From NCBI GenBank assembly GCA_022826245.1, contig JAJDVG010000002.1, forward strand, positions 1 through 64,000: a stretch of DNA of 64,000 bases, given 5' to 3'. The stretch comes from Gammaproteobacteria bacterium (GTDB lineage Bacteria; Pseudomonadota; Gammaproteobacteria; Steroidobacterales; Rariloculaceae). Positions 29,637 through 38,026 of the stretch are shown here, piece by piece. The notes beneath the pieces were generated by a model. That model saw only the letters and a program-made list of their open reading frames with translations, was not told where the DNA came from and did not search any database. Both the position numbers and the translations under genes were made by a program. The first letter of the stretch is position 1; the number at the start of each line of letters is the position of its first letter.

Positions 29637-30953
29637 ATGCAGCGCATCGACGCACTGATCCGTCCGAAGTGGACCGTGACCGTGGAACCGAAGGTCGTGG
29701 CTGAGACCGGCCGCGCGCTCGCCATGGACGGGGGCAGGATCGTCGCTGTCGTGTCCGCCGACGAGGCTCGGGAACGATACGCTCCCGATGTCGTGTTCGA
29801 ACGGCCGGATCACGTGCTCATGCCCGGCCTGATCAACGCGCACTGCCACGCGGGTATGGCGCTCCTGCGTGGCTACGCCGACGACCTGCCGCTCGAACAA
29901 TGGCTCAATGACCGCGTCTGGCCGGCCGAGTCGCGCTGGATCGACCGGCAATTCGTTGCCGACGGAACCCGGCTTGCGATCGCGGAAATGCTGCTCGGCG
30001 GAACGACCTGCTTTTCGGACATGTACTATTTTCCCGATGTCGTCGCCGACGAGGCGACGGAGGCCGGCATTCGCGCCGTCGTCGGCATGATCGCGCTTGA
30101 AGTTCCGACCGCATGGGCATCGGGCCCGGACGAGTACATCGACAAGGGGCTTGCCGTCCACGACCGCTGCCGTAGCGCCGCGCTCGTTACCACGGCCTTC
30201 GCTCCGCACGCACCGTACAGCGTCTCGGACGCGACACTCTCGCGCATTCGCCGGCTCGCGGACGAGCTTCCCGTACCCGTGCATACCCACGTTCACGAAA
30301 CTGGCTCGGAAATCAGTGAATCCGTCGCCGCGACGGGGAAACGGCCTCTCGCGAGGCTCGACGACCTGGGCCTGGTCACCCCTGCGCTCATCGGCGTGCA
30401 TGCGACGCACCTGAACGGCGAGGAAGTCGATCGCCTTGCGGAAGTACAGGCGAACATCGTGCACTGCCCGCGATCGAATCTGAAGCTCGCTAGCGGCGCC
30501 TGCCCGGTCGAGAAACTGCTCGGTGCCGGAGTCAACGTCGCCCTTGGCACCGACGGCGCCGCGAGCAACAACCGGCTCGATCTGTGGTCGGAACTCGAAC
30601 TGGCCGCGCTCTTCGGCAAGCATGTCGCCAATGACGCGCAGGCCGTTACCGCGGCGGCAGCGATCGAGATGGCGACGATCAACGGCGCGCGGGCCCTGAA
30701 TCTCGCCGGGGAAACCGGATCGCTCGTGCCCGGCAAGGCCGCCGACGCGATCTGCGTCGAGCTTGCTGCGCCCGGACTCCTGCCCGTGCTCGACCCGGTA
30801 TCGCAGCTCGTCTACTCGGCCTCGCGCGACCAGGTCACGGATGTCTGGGTCGCCGGGGAGCAGCTCGTAGGCGACGGCGAACTGACGCAAATGGACGTGA
30901 CGGCACTCTCGGCATCGGCGAACGCCTGGGCCGAGCGGCTCCGGGCAACATGA
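29637..30953 (+). CDS. mtaD: TRZ/ATZ family amidohydrolase, 5-methylthioadenosine/S-adenosylhomocysteine deaminase type
   Basis: Metal-dependent amidohydrolase removing an amino group from adenosine-type thioethers. Metal ligands are visible in order: HCHAGMALLRG, HTHVHETG, GVHATHLN and GTDGAASNN, followed by GETGSLVPGKAADAICV. 438 residues from ATG 29637; 21 further codons upstream are open but unlike the family. A TATACT box (29595-29600) lies 36 bases upstream of the start. The gyrA-divergent mtaD-ubiG-mupP-yciK order is the one known from Pseudomonas. The stop overlaps ubiG by ATGA. Confidence 0.93.
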   Translation: MQRIDALIRPKWTVTVEPKVVAETGRALAMDGGRIVAVVSADEARERYAPDVVFERPDHVLMPGLINAHCHAGMALLRGYADDLPLEQWLNDRVWPAESRWIDRQFVADGTRLAIAEMLLGGTTCFSDMYYFPDVVADEATEAGIRAVVGMIALEVPTAWASGPDEYIDKGLAVHDRCRSAALVTTAFAPHAPYSVSDATLSRIRRLADELPVPVHTHVHETGSEISESVAATGKRPLARLDDLGLVTPALIGVHATHLNGEEVDRLAEVQANIVHCPRSNLKLASGACPVEKLLGAGVNVALGTDGAASNNRLDLWSELELAALFGKHVANDAQAVTAAAAIEMATINGARALNLAGETGSLVPGKAADAICVELAAPGLLPVLDPVSQLVYSASRDQVTDVWVAGEQLVGDGELTQMDVTALSASANAWAERLRAT

Positions 30954-31666
30954 ACGACAGGCCGCACAACGCCGACCCCAGCGAAGTCGACAAGTTCGCA
31001 CGGCTGGCTGCGCACTGGTGGGACCCGGACGGTCCCTTCATGCCGCTGCATCGGATCAATCCGCTCAGGGTGGGCTACATCGAGCGACGGGCGGAACTCT
31101 CGTCAGCGCGCGTACTCGATGTCGGTTGCGGCGGCGGAATCCTGAGCGAAGCACTGGCGAATCGCGGCGCAAGCGTCCTCGGCATCGATCTGGCCGCGGA
31201 CAGTCTCGATGCGGCGAGGAAGCACGCGGCAGCGGCGCAACTCGACCTCGAATATCGCGAGATCGACGTCGAATCGATCGCGAGCGAGCAACCGGCCTCG
31301 TTCGACATCGTGACGTGTCTTGAAGTGCTCGAGCACGTCCCGGAGCCCGACCGCGTTGTCGCAGCCTGCGCGCAGGCCGTTCGCCCCGGCGGTGCGGTGT
31401 TTCTTTCCACTATCAACCGGAACCCGAAGAGTTTTCTGCTTGCCATTGTCGGCGCCGAGTATCTGCTCGGAATGCTGCCGAAAGGCTCGCACGAGTATCT
31501 CAAGCTGATCCGCCCTTCGGCACTCGGGCGAGCCTGCCGGTCGGCGGGCCTCACCGTTCAGGAATTGACCGGCATGCACTACAACCCGTTGCTCAAATCC
31601 TTCTCGCTCGGCGGCAACGTCGACGTCAACTATTTCCTCTACGCGACGAAACCGGAATCCGCGTGA
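30950..31666 (+). CDS. ubiG: Ubiquinone biosynthesis O-methyltransferase
   Basis: SAM-dependent enzyme performing both O-methylations in ubiquinone synthesis. 238 residues. Motifs are FARLAAHWWDPDGPFMPLHRINPLR, the SAM-binding VLDVGCGGGILSEALA, a post-I acidic GIDLAADSLDAARKHA, DIVTCLEVLEHVPEP and GGAVFLSTINRNPKS. It overlaps mtaD and the next phosphatase gene by 4 bases at both ends, implying tight translational coupling. Confidence 0.97.
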   Translation: MNDRPHNADPSEVDKFARLAAHWWDPDGPFMPLHRINPLRVGYIERRAELSSARVLDVGCGGGILSEALANRGASVLGIDLAADSLDAARKHAAAAQLDLEYREIDVESIASEQPASFDIVTCLEVLEHVPEPDRVVAACAQAVRPGGAVFLSTINRNPKSFLLAIVGAEYLLGMLPKGSHEYLKLIRPSALGRACRSAGLTVQELTGMHYNPLLKSFSLGGNVDVNYFLYATKPESA

Positions 31667-32337
31667 CGATCGAAGCGGTACTCTTCGACCTCGACGGGAC
31701 CCTCGTCGACACGGCGCCCGATCTCGTCGGCGTACTCAATGAACTATTGCGCGAACGCGGGCTGGCGCCGATGCCCTACGCGATCGCCCGCAACGAGGTT
31801 TCCAACGGCGCCATCGGTCTCATCAAGCTTGGATTCGGCCCGGATTGCAGCGCCGGCGAGTTTGCCGATCTGCGCGATCGTTTTCTACGAAAATACACTC
31901 GAAATATCTGCAATAACTCTTGTATATTCAATAGTTTCAATTCTATATTAGAAGTATTGCATGAAAAACGAAGGCGCTGGGGCATCGTGACCAACAAACC
32001 GCAGGGAATGACAGACGCTCTGCTCGCGAAGCTCGGCATCGATGCCCTGCCCGAGTGTGTCGTTGGCGGCGACCGCTTGCCGCAGCGCAAGCCCCACCCC
32101 GCTCCGCTTTGCCTCGCCGCCGAGGAACTCGATGTCCCGATCGAGCACTGCGTTTATGTCGGCGATTCGCCGCGCGACATCGAAGCCGGCCGCGCCGCGG
32201 GCATGCGCACGATCGCGGCCGCGTACGGCTACATCCGTCCCGGCGAAGACCCGCGCAGCTGGGGCGCCGACGCCGTGGCCAATCATGCGAACACTCTCGT
32301 GCGGGCCCTTGCGGCACTCGACCCCACACTGCAATGA
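31663..32337 (+). CDS. mupP: HAD-family phosphatase, Gph/MupP type (N-acetylmuramate 6-phosphate phosphatase likely)
   Basis: HAD phosphatase of the phosphoglycolate phosphatase group, 224 residues with a GTG start. Motif I is FDLDGTLVDT (Asp9, Asp11), motif II is GIVTNK, then QRKPHP (motif III Lys) and GDSPRDIEAG (motif IV). Genes at this ubiG-adjacent site in Pseudomonas encode MupP, a peptidoglycan-recycling phosphatase, so I favour that over glycolate metabolism. Between motifs I and II an 81-base stretch (31891-31971) is only 26% G+C and uses rare codons, and the protein there (TRNICNNSCIFNSFNSILEVL) departs from the family's usual P-G-V segment. The start overlaps ubiG and the end overlaps yciK. 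Confidence 0.88.
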   Translation: MTIEAVLFDLDGTLVDTAPDLVGVLNELLRERGLAPMPYAIARNEVSNGAIGLIKLGFGPDCSAGEFADLRDRFLRKYTRNICNNSCIFNSFNSILEVLHEKRRRWGIVTNKPQGMTDALLAKLGIDALPECVVGGDRLPQRKPHPAPLCLAAEELDVPIEHCVYVGDSPRDIEAGRAAGMRTIAAAYGYIRPGEDPRSWGADAVANHANTLVRALAALDPTLQ

Positions 32338-33080
32338 ACGTCCCGCGGAACTTCATGCCGGAACCGGATTGCATGGCGGACAGGGTCGTGCTCGTCACCG
32401 GCGCGACGCGCGGTATCGGCCGCACTGTCGCCCGCGACCTGGCCAAACATGGCGCGACCGTACTGTTGCACGGTCGCAATGCCGCAGCGCTCGACTCACT
32501 CCACGAGGAAATCTCCGGCCTGGGACCCGAACCGGCCGTGGCGCAACTCGATCTCGAACGTGCGCAAGGCGATGAATACCGGCACCTCACGGAGCAGATC
32601 GAGGAGCGCTACGGCCGCCTGGACGGTCTGCTGCACAATGCGGGCGTGCTCGGCGACCGCAGCCCGATCGAACACTACGACATCGCGCTCTGGCAACGCG
32701 TGATCCACGTCAATCTCAATGCCGGGTTCATATTGACGCGTTGCCTGCTGCCGTTGCTCGGCCGTTCCGGCGATGCCTCGATCCTCTTCACGACGAGCGG
32801 AGTGGGTCAACGCGGCCGGGCCTACTGGGGCGCCTACTCGGTGTCGAAATTCGGCGTCGAGGGGCTCGCACAAGTGCTCGCCGATGAACTCGAGAATACG
32901 TCTGTGCGCGTCAATTGCTTCAATCCCGGCGCGACGCGCACGGGAATGCGGGCCAGCGCGTATCCGGCGGAGGATCCCGCCACGCTGAAACGCCCGGAGG
33001 ACCTTGTGCGGCCGTACCTTTTCCTGCTTGGTCCGGCGAGTCGCGGGATCACGGGCCAAAGGTTCGAATTTCAGGCTTGA
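32334..33080 (+). CDS. yciK: YciK-type short-chain dehydrogenase/reductase
   Basis: NAD(P)-dependent oxidoreductase of the SDR family, 248 residues. Motifs are VTGATRGIGRTVARDL (cofactor-binding T-G-x3-G-x-G), LHNAGVLGDRSPI (NAG), FTTSGVGQRGRAYWGAYSVSKFGVEGL with the catalytic Ser/Tyr/Lys set (Y-x3-K) and FNPGATRTGMRA. The length and N-terminus match E. coli YciK, whose substrate is unknown. The ATG overlaps the mupP stop (ATGA), making it the fourth gene of a coupled operon. Confidence 0.94.
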   Translation: MNVPRNFMPEPDCMADRVVLVTGATRGIGRTVARDLAKHGATVLLHGRNAAALDSLHEEISGLGPEPAVAQLDLERAQGDEYRHLTEQIEERYGRLDGLLHNAGVLGDRSPIEHYDIALWQRVIHVNLNAGFILTRCLLPLLGRSGDASILFTTSGVGQRGRAYWGAYSVSKFGVEGLAQVLADELENTSVRVNCFNPGATRTGMRASAYPAEDPATLKRPEDLVRPYLFLLGPASRGITGQRFEFQA

Positions 33081-33195
33081 CAGATCGGACCATTCCCGTG
33101 CCGAGCTGCCGCTGGCCGCAATCCGTTGCGCCGCGTCGGACGAAATGCCGGCCAGCCTGCTCTCGCCCGGACGCGGAAAACGCTGCCCGAGGCCG

Positions 33196-33609
33196 TCAGT
33201 TATCGATAGCGCTGCCGCCGGCGCGGCCGAATACGCGCTCCCCGTTCGGCCGGATCACGCCGGTCGCCCGGCCGACATTGGACCGGTCTCGCGCCCGGTG
33301 TCCGGTTACGGTTACAGGGTCGCCGGGTTGCAGGTCGTTTCGCGACCAACCGTCGCGAGTCAGTATGTTCGGGCTCAGGAGTTCGAAATCGTAGGTCACG
33401 ATCTCGCCATTGGCTTCCTCCACATCGATGTGCAGGCGCGCGTGCGGGTTCATCCAGATGACCTCGCGGACCGCGCCGCTGACCTCGAAAGGCTGGTTGA
33501 TGTCGAATTCCGAAGCAAACGAGTGGTGCGCAGCCGCTCCGGTCGAGATCAGGGGAGCCACAACGATGACGGCGGCCGCCAGAGTGGCGGGAAGAGGACG
33601 CTTGTTCAT
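33196..33609 (-). CDS. AHHSF-type secreted protein (DUF6152-like)
   Basis: 137 residues. The signal peptide is predicted to be cut after AAA (residue 27), leaving His28-His29-Ser-Phe at the mature N-terminus; an N-P-H motif follows at residues 54-56 (28 residues from the first His). The body looks like a small beta-barrel (VSGAVREVIW, RLHIDVEEANGEIVTYDFEL, GDPVTVTGHRARDRSN). Its ATG overlaps the rluB stop by 4 bases, so this exported protein is translationally coupled to the scpA-scpB-rluB operon. Unlike the other members it has no partner gene beside it. The function is unknown. Confidence 0.86.
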   Translation of the reverse strand: MNKRPLPATLAAAVIVVAPLISTGAAAHHSFASEFDINQPFEVSGAVREVIWMNPHARLHIDVEEANGEIVTYDFELLSPNILTRDGWSRNDLQPGDPVTVTGHRARDRSNVGRATGVIRPNGERVFGRAGGSAIDN

Positions 33610-34382
33610 GATCGCAATGCTCCACGCTGCTTGCGGATCGAGGATCGATCCTGACGCTTCTCCGGAACGGGTAATCGCACGGCGCGATAGAGCGCCGCAA
33701 CCTCGGTATCGCTCAATGCCCTCGTCTGCCCACGATGCAGCGCACCCAACCCTACAGGCCCATAGCGTACCCTGATCAGGCGACTCACGGTCAATCCGAC
33801 GGCTTCGAACATGCGCCGGATCTCGCGGTTACGGCCTTCGCGCAGGGTTACTCGGTACCAGACGTTCCTTCCGGATCCCCCGGATCGCTCCAGCGTATCG
33901 AAGCGTGCGGGACCGTCCTCGAGCTCTACGCCCGACTCGAGCTCGCGAAGCCGGGCTTCCCTGACCGGGCCGAACAAACGCACGGCGTATTCGCGTATCA
34001 CGCCGTAGCGGGGATGCATGAGGCGGTGCGCGAGCTCGCCGTCAGTCGTGAAAAGCAACAGCCCGAGCGTATTGAGATCGAGGCGGCCGACATTGATCCA
34101 GCGGCCGCGCCCCGGTCCCGGCAACGCTTCGAAGACCTGTGCCCTGCCCTCGGGATCCCCGCGGCTCGTGAGTTCTCCCGCGGGCTTGTAGTACGCGAGA
34201 TGATCGTGGATCGGGTCAGGCGTTTCGTCAGGCAGAGAGAGCGCGCGCCCGTCCAGCATTATCCGTTCACCGCCGCTCAGGCGATCGCCGAGCCTGGCCC
34301 GACGACCGTCGACGACGATACGTCCTGCTGCGATCAGGCTTTCGATCCGCCGCCGGGAGCCGATGCCGGCGGCGGCAAGCAC
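33606..34382 (-). CDS. rluB: Ribosomal large subunit pseudouridine synthase, RluB type
   Basis: Converts a uridine of 23S rRNA helix 89/90 region to pseudouridine. Shown are an N-terminal S4 RNA-binding domain (LAAAGIGSRRRIESLIAAGRIVVDGRRA), the catalytic GRLDLNTLGLLLFTTDGELAHRLMHP with the catalytic Asp, and REGRNREIRRMFEAVGLTVSRLIRVRYGPV. The only standard start is GTG 34382, but the upstream codons still read E-R-I-Q-K-V-L, the usual start of the S4 domain, so translation may really begin at ATT 34391 or CTG 34403. The next upstream in-frame stop is before that. 258 residues as given. Confidence 0.92.
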   Translation of the reverse strand: MLAAAGIGSRRRIESLIAAGRIVVDGRRARLGDRLSGGERIMLDGRALSLPDETPDPIHDHLAYYKPAGELTSRGDPEGRAQVFEALPGPGRGRWINVGRLDLNTLGLLLFTTDGELAHRLMHPRYGVIREYAVRLFGPVREARLRELESGVELEDGPARFDTLERSGGSGRNVWYRVTLREGRNREIRRMFEAVGLTVSRLIRVRYGPVGLGALHRGQTRALSDTEVAALYRAVRLPVPEKRQDRSSIRKQRGALRS

Positions 34383-34450
34383 TTTTTGAATTCGTTCAGC
34401 CAGCCCCTGAAGGTCTCCGATTCGGCGTCGACAACCGTCCGGTCAACGGT

Positions 34451-35083
34451 TCACGCTTCGTCCGCGGGTGAAATGTCAGTCGTCAGGGGTACATCGGGCG
34501 CGCCAAACGCACCCAACGCGTCAATCAGGTCGGCTTGCGGTCCGGTCGCCGGATCGTAGTCCCTGAGCTGTGCGAGCGGTGGCAGTTCATCGAGTTTTCT
34601 GAGGCCGAAGTAGTCGAGAAACTCGCGAGTCGTGCCGAGCATCGCCGGCCGCCCCGGTGTCTCGCGGTGGCCCACGACGCGGATCCAGCCGCGCTCCGTC
34701 AACGTTCGGACGATGTTCGTGCTGACCGCCACACCGCGGACCTCTTCGATCTCGGCGCGCGTGATGGGCTGCTTGTAGGCCACGAGCGCGAGCGTTTCGA
34801 GCAGTGCCCGCGTATATCGCGGCGCACGTTCTTCCCAGAGCGGCTGCAGCCAATCCGTCACCGAGGTCTTCACCTGAACGCGGAAACCGCTCGCGACTTC
34901 CCTGATCTCGATACCCCGGCCCTCGTACTCCCCGGTCAATGCGGCGATGGCCTTGCGGACGCTGTCGCGGTCGGCGCTCACTCCCTTGCGCATGACGAGT
35001 TCGAGCAGACTGTCCACGGAGAGCGGCCTGCCCGCGGCGAGGAGCGCCGCCTCGATCACGTTTCGTAGCTGCAGTTCATCCAT
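34451..35083 (-). CDS. scpB: SMC-Scp complex subunit ScpB
   Basis: Winged-helix kleisin-associated protein of the bacterial condensin SMC-ScpAB. 210 residues from ATG 35083. Visible are LRNVIEAALLAAGRPLSVDSL, RGIEIREVASGFRVQVKTSV, the core YTRALLETLALVAYKQPITRAEIEEVRGVAVSTNIVRTLTERGWIRVVG and RPAMLGTTREFLDYFGL. It starts one base after the scpA stop region, a standard operon. An N-terminal extension to 35170 would be a shadow inside scpA. Confidence 0.95.
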   Translation of the reverse strand: MDELQLRNVIEAALLAAGRPLSVDSLLELVMRKGVSADRDSVRKAIAALTGEYEGRGIEIREVASGFRVQVKTSVTDWLQPLWEERAPRYTRALLETLALVAYKQPITRAEIEEVRGVAVSTNIVRTLTERGWIRVVGHRETPGRPAMLGTTREFLDYFGLRKLDELPPLAQLRDYDPATGPQADLIDALGAFGAPDVPLTTDISPADEA

Positions 35084-35084
35084 C

Positions 35085-35987
35085 TCAACCGTCCGCCGGA
35101 GACTCGCCGGTCGCCGCCGGCTGGGCAGCGCGCACGTGAATCGGCCCGAACTCGTCGGTCTGCACCACATCGATCACCGCATCCTTGAGCAACTCGAGAA
35201 GCGCAAGAAACGTGACCGTGATGCCGACGCGCCCTTCCGCGGGATCGAGAAGTTCGCTGAAATCCACGTAGCGCCTGCCGGCGAGATTGACCAGCACCTG
35301 CGACATGCGCTCGCGCACCGACAAGGGCTCCTGGCGGATGCGGTGGTGCTCGAACATGCTCGACCGTTCAAGCACTTCGACAAACGCGGTCAACAGGGCC
35401 TTGAGGGCGACATCGGGCAACTTCGTGACGACCGTGCGCTCGAGCACTTCGGCTTCCGCGACGACCACATCGCGTTCCAGCCGTTCGAGCGAATCGAGGT
35501 CTTCGGCCGCCTGCTTGTACCGCTCGTATTCCTGCAAGCGACGTACGAGCGCCGCGCGCGGGTCCTCCTCGTCTTCTTCCTCTTCCAGCGGCCGCGGCAG
35601 CAACATGCGCGACTTGATCTCGGCGAGCGTTGCGGCCATCACGAGATACTCGCCCGCCAGTTCGAACTGCATCTCCCGCATGAGTTCGATGTACTTGACG
35701 TACTGCCTTGAGATCTCCGCGATCGGAATGTCGAGGATATCGATGTTCTGGCGCCGGATCAGGTAAAGCAGCAGGTCCAGCGGTCCTTCGAAGGCCTCGA
35801 GAAACACTTCGAGGGCGTGCGGCGGAATGTAGAGATCGCGAGGGAGCTGGGTGATGGGTTCGCCTTCGACGATCGCAAACGGCATCTCGGCCTGGGCGAT
35901 CGCACCGGCTTCATCGCTGACCGGCGGCGGAACGACCGGTACCAGCTTGAGCTTCGGCCTGTCGGTCTTTCCGGATTGCTCGCTCAT
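35085..35987 (-). CDS. scpA: SMC-Scp complex kleisin ScpA
   Basis: Kleisin that bridges SMC heads in the chromosome-organising condensin. 300 residues. FEGPLDLLLYLIRRQNIDILDIPIAEISRQYVKYIELM and LVMAATLAEIKSRMLLPRP are hallmark ScpA sequences, followed by an acidic linker (EEEEDEEDP) and a C-terminal winged helix (VGITVTFLALLELLKDAVIDVVQ). A roughly 50-residue N-terminal Pro/Val/Ala-rich extension precedes the kleisin domain. It is adjacent to scpB and downstream of the M50 protease gene with a 3-base gap. Confidence 0.95.
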   Translation of the reverse strand: MSEQSGKTDRPKLKLVPVVPPPVSDEAGAIAQAEMPFAIVEGEPITQLPRDLYIPPHALEVFLEAFEGPLDLLLYLIRRQNIDILDIPIAEISRQYVKYIELMREMQFELAGEYLVMAATLAEIKSRMLLPRPLEEEEDEEDPRAALVRRLQEYERYKQAAEDLDSLERLERDVVVAEAEVLERTVVTKLPDVALKALLTAFVEVLERSSMFEHHRIRQEPLSVRERMSQVLVNLAGRRYVDFSELLDPAEGRVGITVTFLALLELLKDAVIDVVQTDEFGPIHVRAAQPAATGESPADG

Positions 35988-35990
35988 CCG

Positions 35991-36659
35991 TCAAAAACCC
36001 GCGACGCCCCAGAAGAAGTCGATGAAGAAGAACATGAACGGTTCGAGAATTGTCCACAGAACGCCCGTCACCATCAGTGCGATGACGATCAGGAAACCGA
36101 ACGGCTCGATCCGGTCGAGCACCGCTGTCCCGCCGCGCGGCAGCAGGCCCGCCAGAACGCGCCCACCGTCGAGGGGCGGCAGCGGCAGCATGTTGAACAC
36201 GGCCAGAATCACGTTGATGCGTATTCCGAACACGCACATGTCGATGAGCCACTGTCCGGCGGCGCCGCCGATCGAGGTCATGCCGATCACGAACGCGGCA
36301 AGCAGCGCCCAGCCAGTCGCCATGAGCAGATTCGACCCCGGCCCCGCGGCAGCGACCAGGATCATGTCGCGCCTGGGATTGTTGAGATTGTTGAACGCGA
36401 CGGGCACGGGCTTCGCCCAACCGAAAGCCATGGCGCCGCCCGACATGAGGAGCATGGCGATCGGCACGATCAGGGTACCCAACGGATCGATGTGCTTGAC
36501 CGGATTGAGCGTGAGCCGGCCCGCGAATAGCGCCGTCGGGTCGCCGCAGCGCTTCGCTACCCAGCCATGCGCCACCTCGTGCAGCGTGATCGCGAACAGC
36601 AATGGAATGAGGATGACCGACAGGAGCTGGGCGATGCCAGCCAGGTCAGGGATCTGCAT
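35991..36659 (-). CDS. Site-2 protease-like M50 family membrane zinc peptidase
   Basis: 222-residue integral membrane protein with five or six hydrophobic segments. The zinc site is HEVAHGW in the first segment and the third ligand is in FNMLPLPPLDGGR near the end, the M50B/YwhC-type arrangement without PDZ domain. Its natural substrates are unknown. Start ATG 36659 is preceded by TATAAT only a few bases upstream, so initiation may be on a very short leader. A 3-base gap separates it from scpA. This association with scpA and a YciO gene is widespread. Confidence 0.9.
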   Translation of the reverse strand: MQIPDLAGIAQLLSVILIPLLFAITLHEVAHGWVAKRCGDPTALFAGRLTLNPVKHIDPLGTLIVPIAMLLMSGGAMAFGWAKPVPVAFNNLNNPRRDMILVAAAGPGSNLLMATGWALLAAFVIGMTSIGGAAGQWLIDMCVFGIRINVILAVFNMLPLPPLDGGRVLAGLLPRGGTAVLDRIEPFGFLIVIALMVTGVLWTILEPFMFFFIDFFWGVAGF

Positions 36660-36696
36660 CCCGGCATTATAGCGGCTGGCATGGCGCGTCGCCGGA

Positions 36697-37320
36697 TCAG
36701 CGCTCGAAACCGCGGATGTCGCCCTTGCCCTGCCTGACGACCTCAATCGCGCCCGTGCTCAGGTCGAGCACCGTTGTCGGCTCGATCCCGCAGGCGCCCG
36801 CGTCGATTACGACATCGACCCGACCGCGCAGACGCTCGTAGATCTCGTCCGGATCCGCCAGGGGCAGCTCGTCGTCCGGAAATATCAGCGTGGAACTCAT
36901 GACTGGCCCGCCCACGGCCTCGAGAAGGGCCGAAACGACGGCGTTGTCCGGTACCCGGATACCGATCGAACGGCGCCTGGGATCCTGCAGGCGTTTTGGC
37001 ACTTCATTGGTTGCGCGCAGGATGAACGTGTACGGTCCCGGCGTCAGCGATCTCAGGATGCGATAGGCGGCGTTGTCGACTCGAGCATAGACGGCGATTT
37101 CCGAAAGGTCCCGGCACACCAGCGTGAACTCGTGACCGCGCTCGCTGCGGCGCAGCCGCCGCATGCGCTCGAGTGCAGCCTTGTTACCCAGTTGACAGCC
37201 CAGGGCATAGCAGGAATCGGTCGGATAAACGATGAGACCGCCGTTCGCGAGCGTGTCGGCCGCGTTCCTGACGAGGCGAAGCTGAGGGTTGCCCGGATGA
37301 ATTCGCAGGAGCTGGGTCAT
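36697..37320 (-). CDS. yciO: YciO/Sua5/TsaC family L-threonylcarbamoyladenylate synthase-like protein
   Basis: 207 residues of the TsaC/YciO fold: GGLIVYPTDSCYALGCQLGNKAALERM, SLTPGPYTFILRAT, the YciO signature DPRRRSIGIRVPDN and PTTVLDLSTGAIEVVRQGKGD. The family makes threonylcarbamoyl-AMP for tRNA t6A37 modification; YciO-type members may be less active than TsaC. It is the first gene before the M50 protease and scpAB. It diverges from yciB across about 150 bases. Confidence 0.92.
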   Translation of the reverse strand: MTQLLRIHPGNPQLRLVRNAADTLANGGLIVYPTDSCYALGCQLGNKAALERMRRLRRSERGHEFTLVCRDLSEIAVYARVDNAAYRILRSLTPGPYTFILRATNEVPKRLQDPRRRSIGIRVPDNAVVSALLEAVGGPVMSSTLIFPDDELPLADPDEIYERLRGRVDVVIDAGACGIEPTTVLDLSTGAIEVVRQGKGDIRGFER

Positions 37321-37474
37321 GGCGTGCGCAAAGGCCTTCGTTGTCCGGACCGGAGCCTGGGCGCCTGCGGGCGAAGTAACCGCGATATCGAATTGCCGTT
37401 TCGGCCGATTCCTGCGGCGCAGGCTCCCAGTTGCGCTAACATGGTATCCGAACCGGGAGCAACATCGCCTGCCA

Positions 37475-38020
37475 ATGAAATTACTGTTTGATTTTCTTCC
37501 GATTATTGTCTTTTTCGTCGTTTTTCAGTTGCGCGACATCTACGCCGCCACGGCCGCGATCGTCGTCGTGATGGCCATGCAGATCGCCGTTCAATGGCTG
37601 CGCGAACGCAAAGTCAGCAACATGCTGCTCGTGTCCGGCATTCTCGTGGCGGTCTTCGGCGGGGCCACGCTGCTGCTGCGGGACCCGATATTCATCCAGT
37701 GGAAACCGACGATCGTGTACTGGCTGTTCGCAACGGCCTTCCTCGGCAGCCGGTTCATCGGCTCGCGTACGCTGACCGAACGGGTCATGGGAGAAGCGAT
37801 CGCGCTGCCCGCGGGGATGTGGCGGCAACTCAATCTCATCTGGGTGGGCAACTTCACGATCCTCGGCGCCGCGAACCTCTACGTCGTATACAACTTCTCC
37901 GAGGCTGTGTGGGTGAACTTCAAGCTGTTCGGTACGCTCGGTCTGACGCTGCTCACCGTCATCGGGCAGGCGGTCTGGATCGCAGCCCGGGCACCCGAGC
38001 ACAGTCACGAGGAAGGCTGA
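37475..38020 (+). CDS. yciB: Inner membrane septation protein A (YciB family)
   Basis: 181-residue membrane protein with five predicted transmembrane helices, starting MKLLFDFLPIIVFFVVFQL. FQLRDIYAATA, WKPTIVYWLFATAFLGSRF and MWRQLNLIWVGNFTILGAANLYVVYNFSEAVWVNFKLFGTLGLTLLTVIGQ match the YciB/IspZ family, linked to cell-envelope and division-site integrity. The frame is open upstream to 37319, but ATG 37475 matches the family start. It is followed by yciI and bolA. Confidence 0.94.
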   Translation: MKLLFDFLPIIVFFVVFQLRDIYAATAAIVVVMAMQIAVQWLRERKVSNMLLVSGILVAVFGGATLLLRDPIFIQWKPTIVYWLFATAFLGSRFIGSRTLTERVMGEAIALPAGMWRQLNLIWVGNFTILGAANLYVVYNFSEAVWVNFKLFGTLGLTLLTVIGQAVWIAARAPEHSHEEG

Positions 38021-38026
38021 CGCTTC

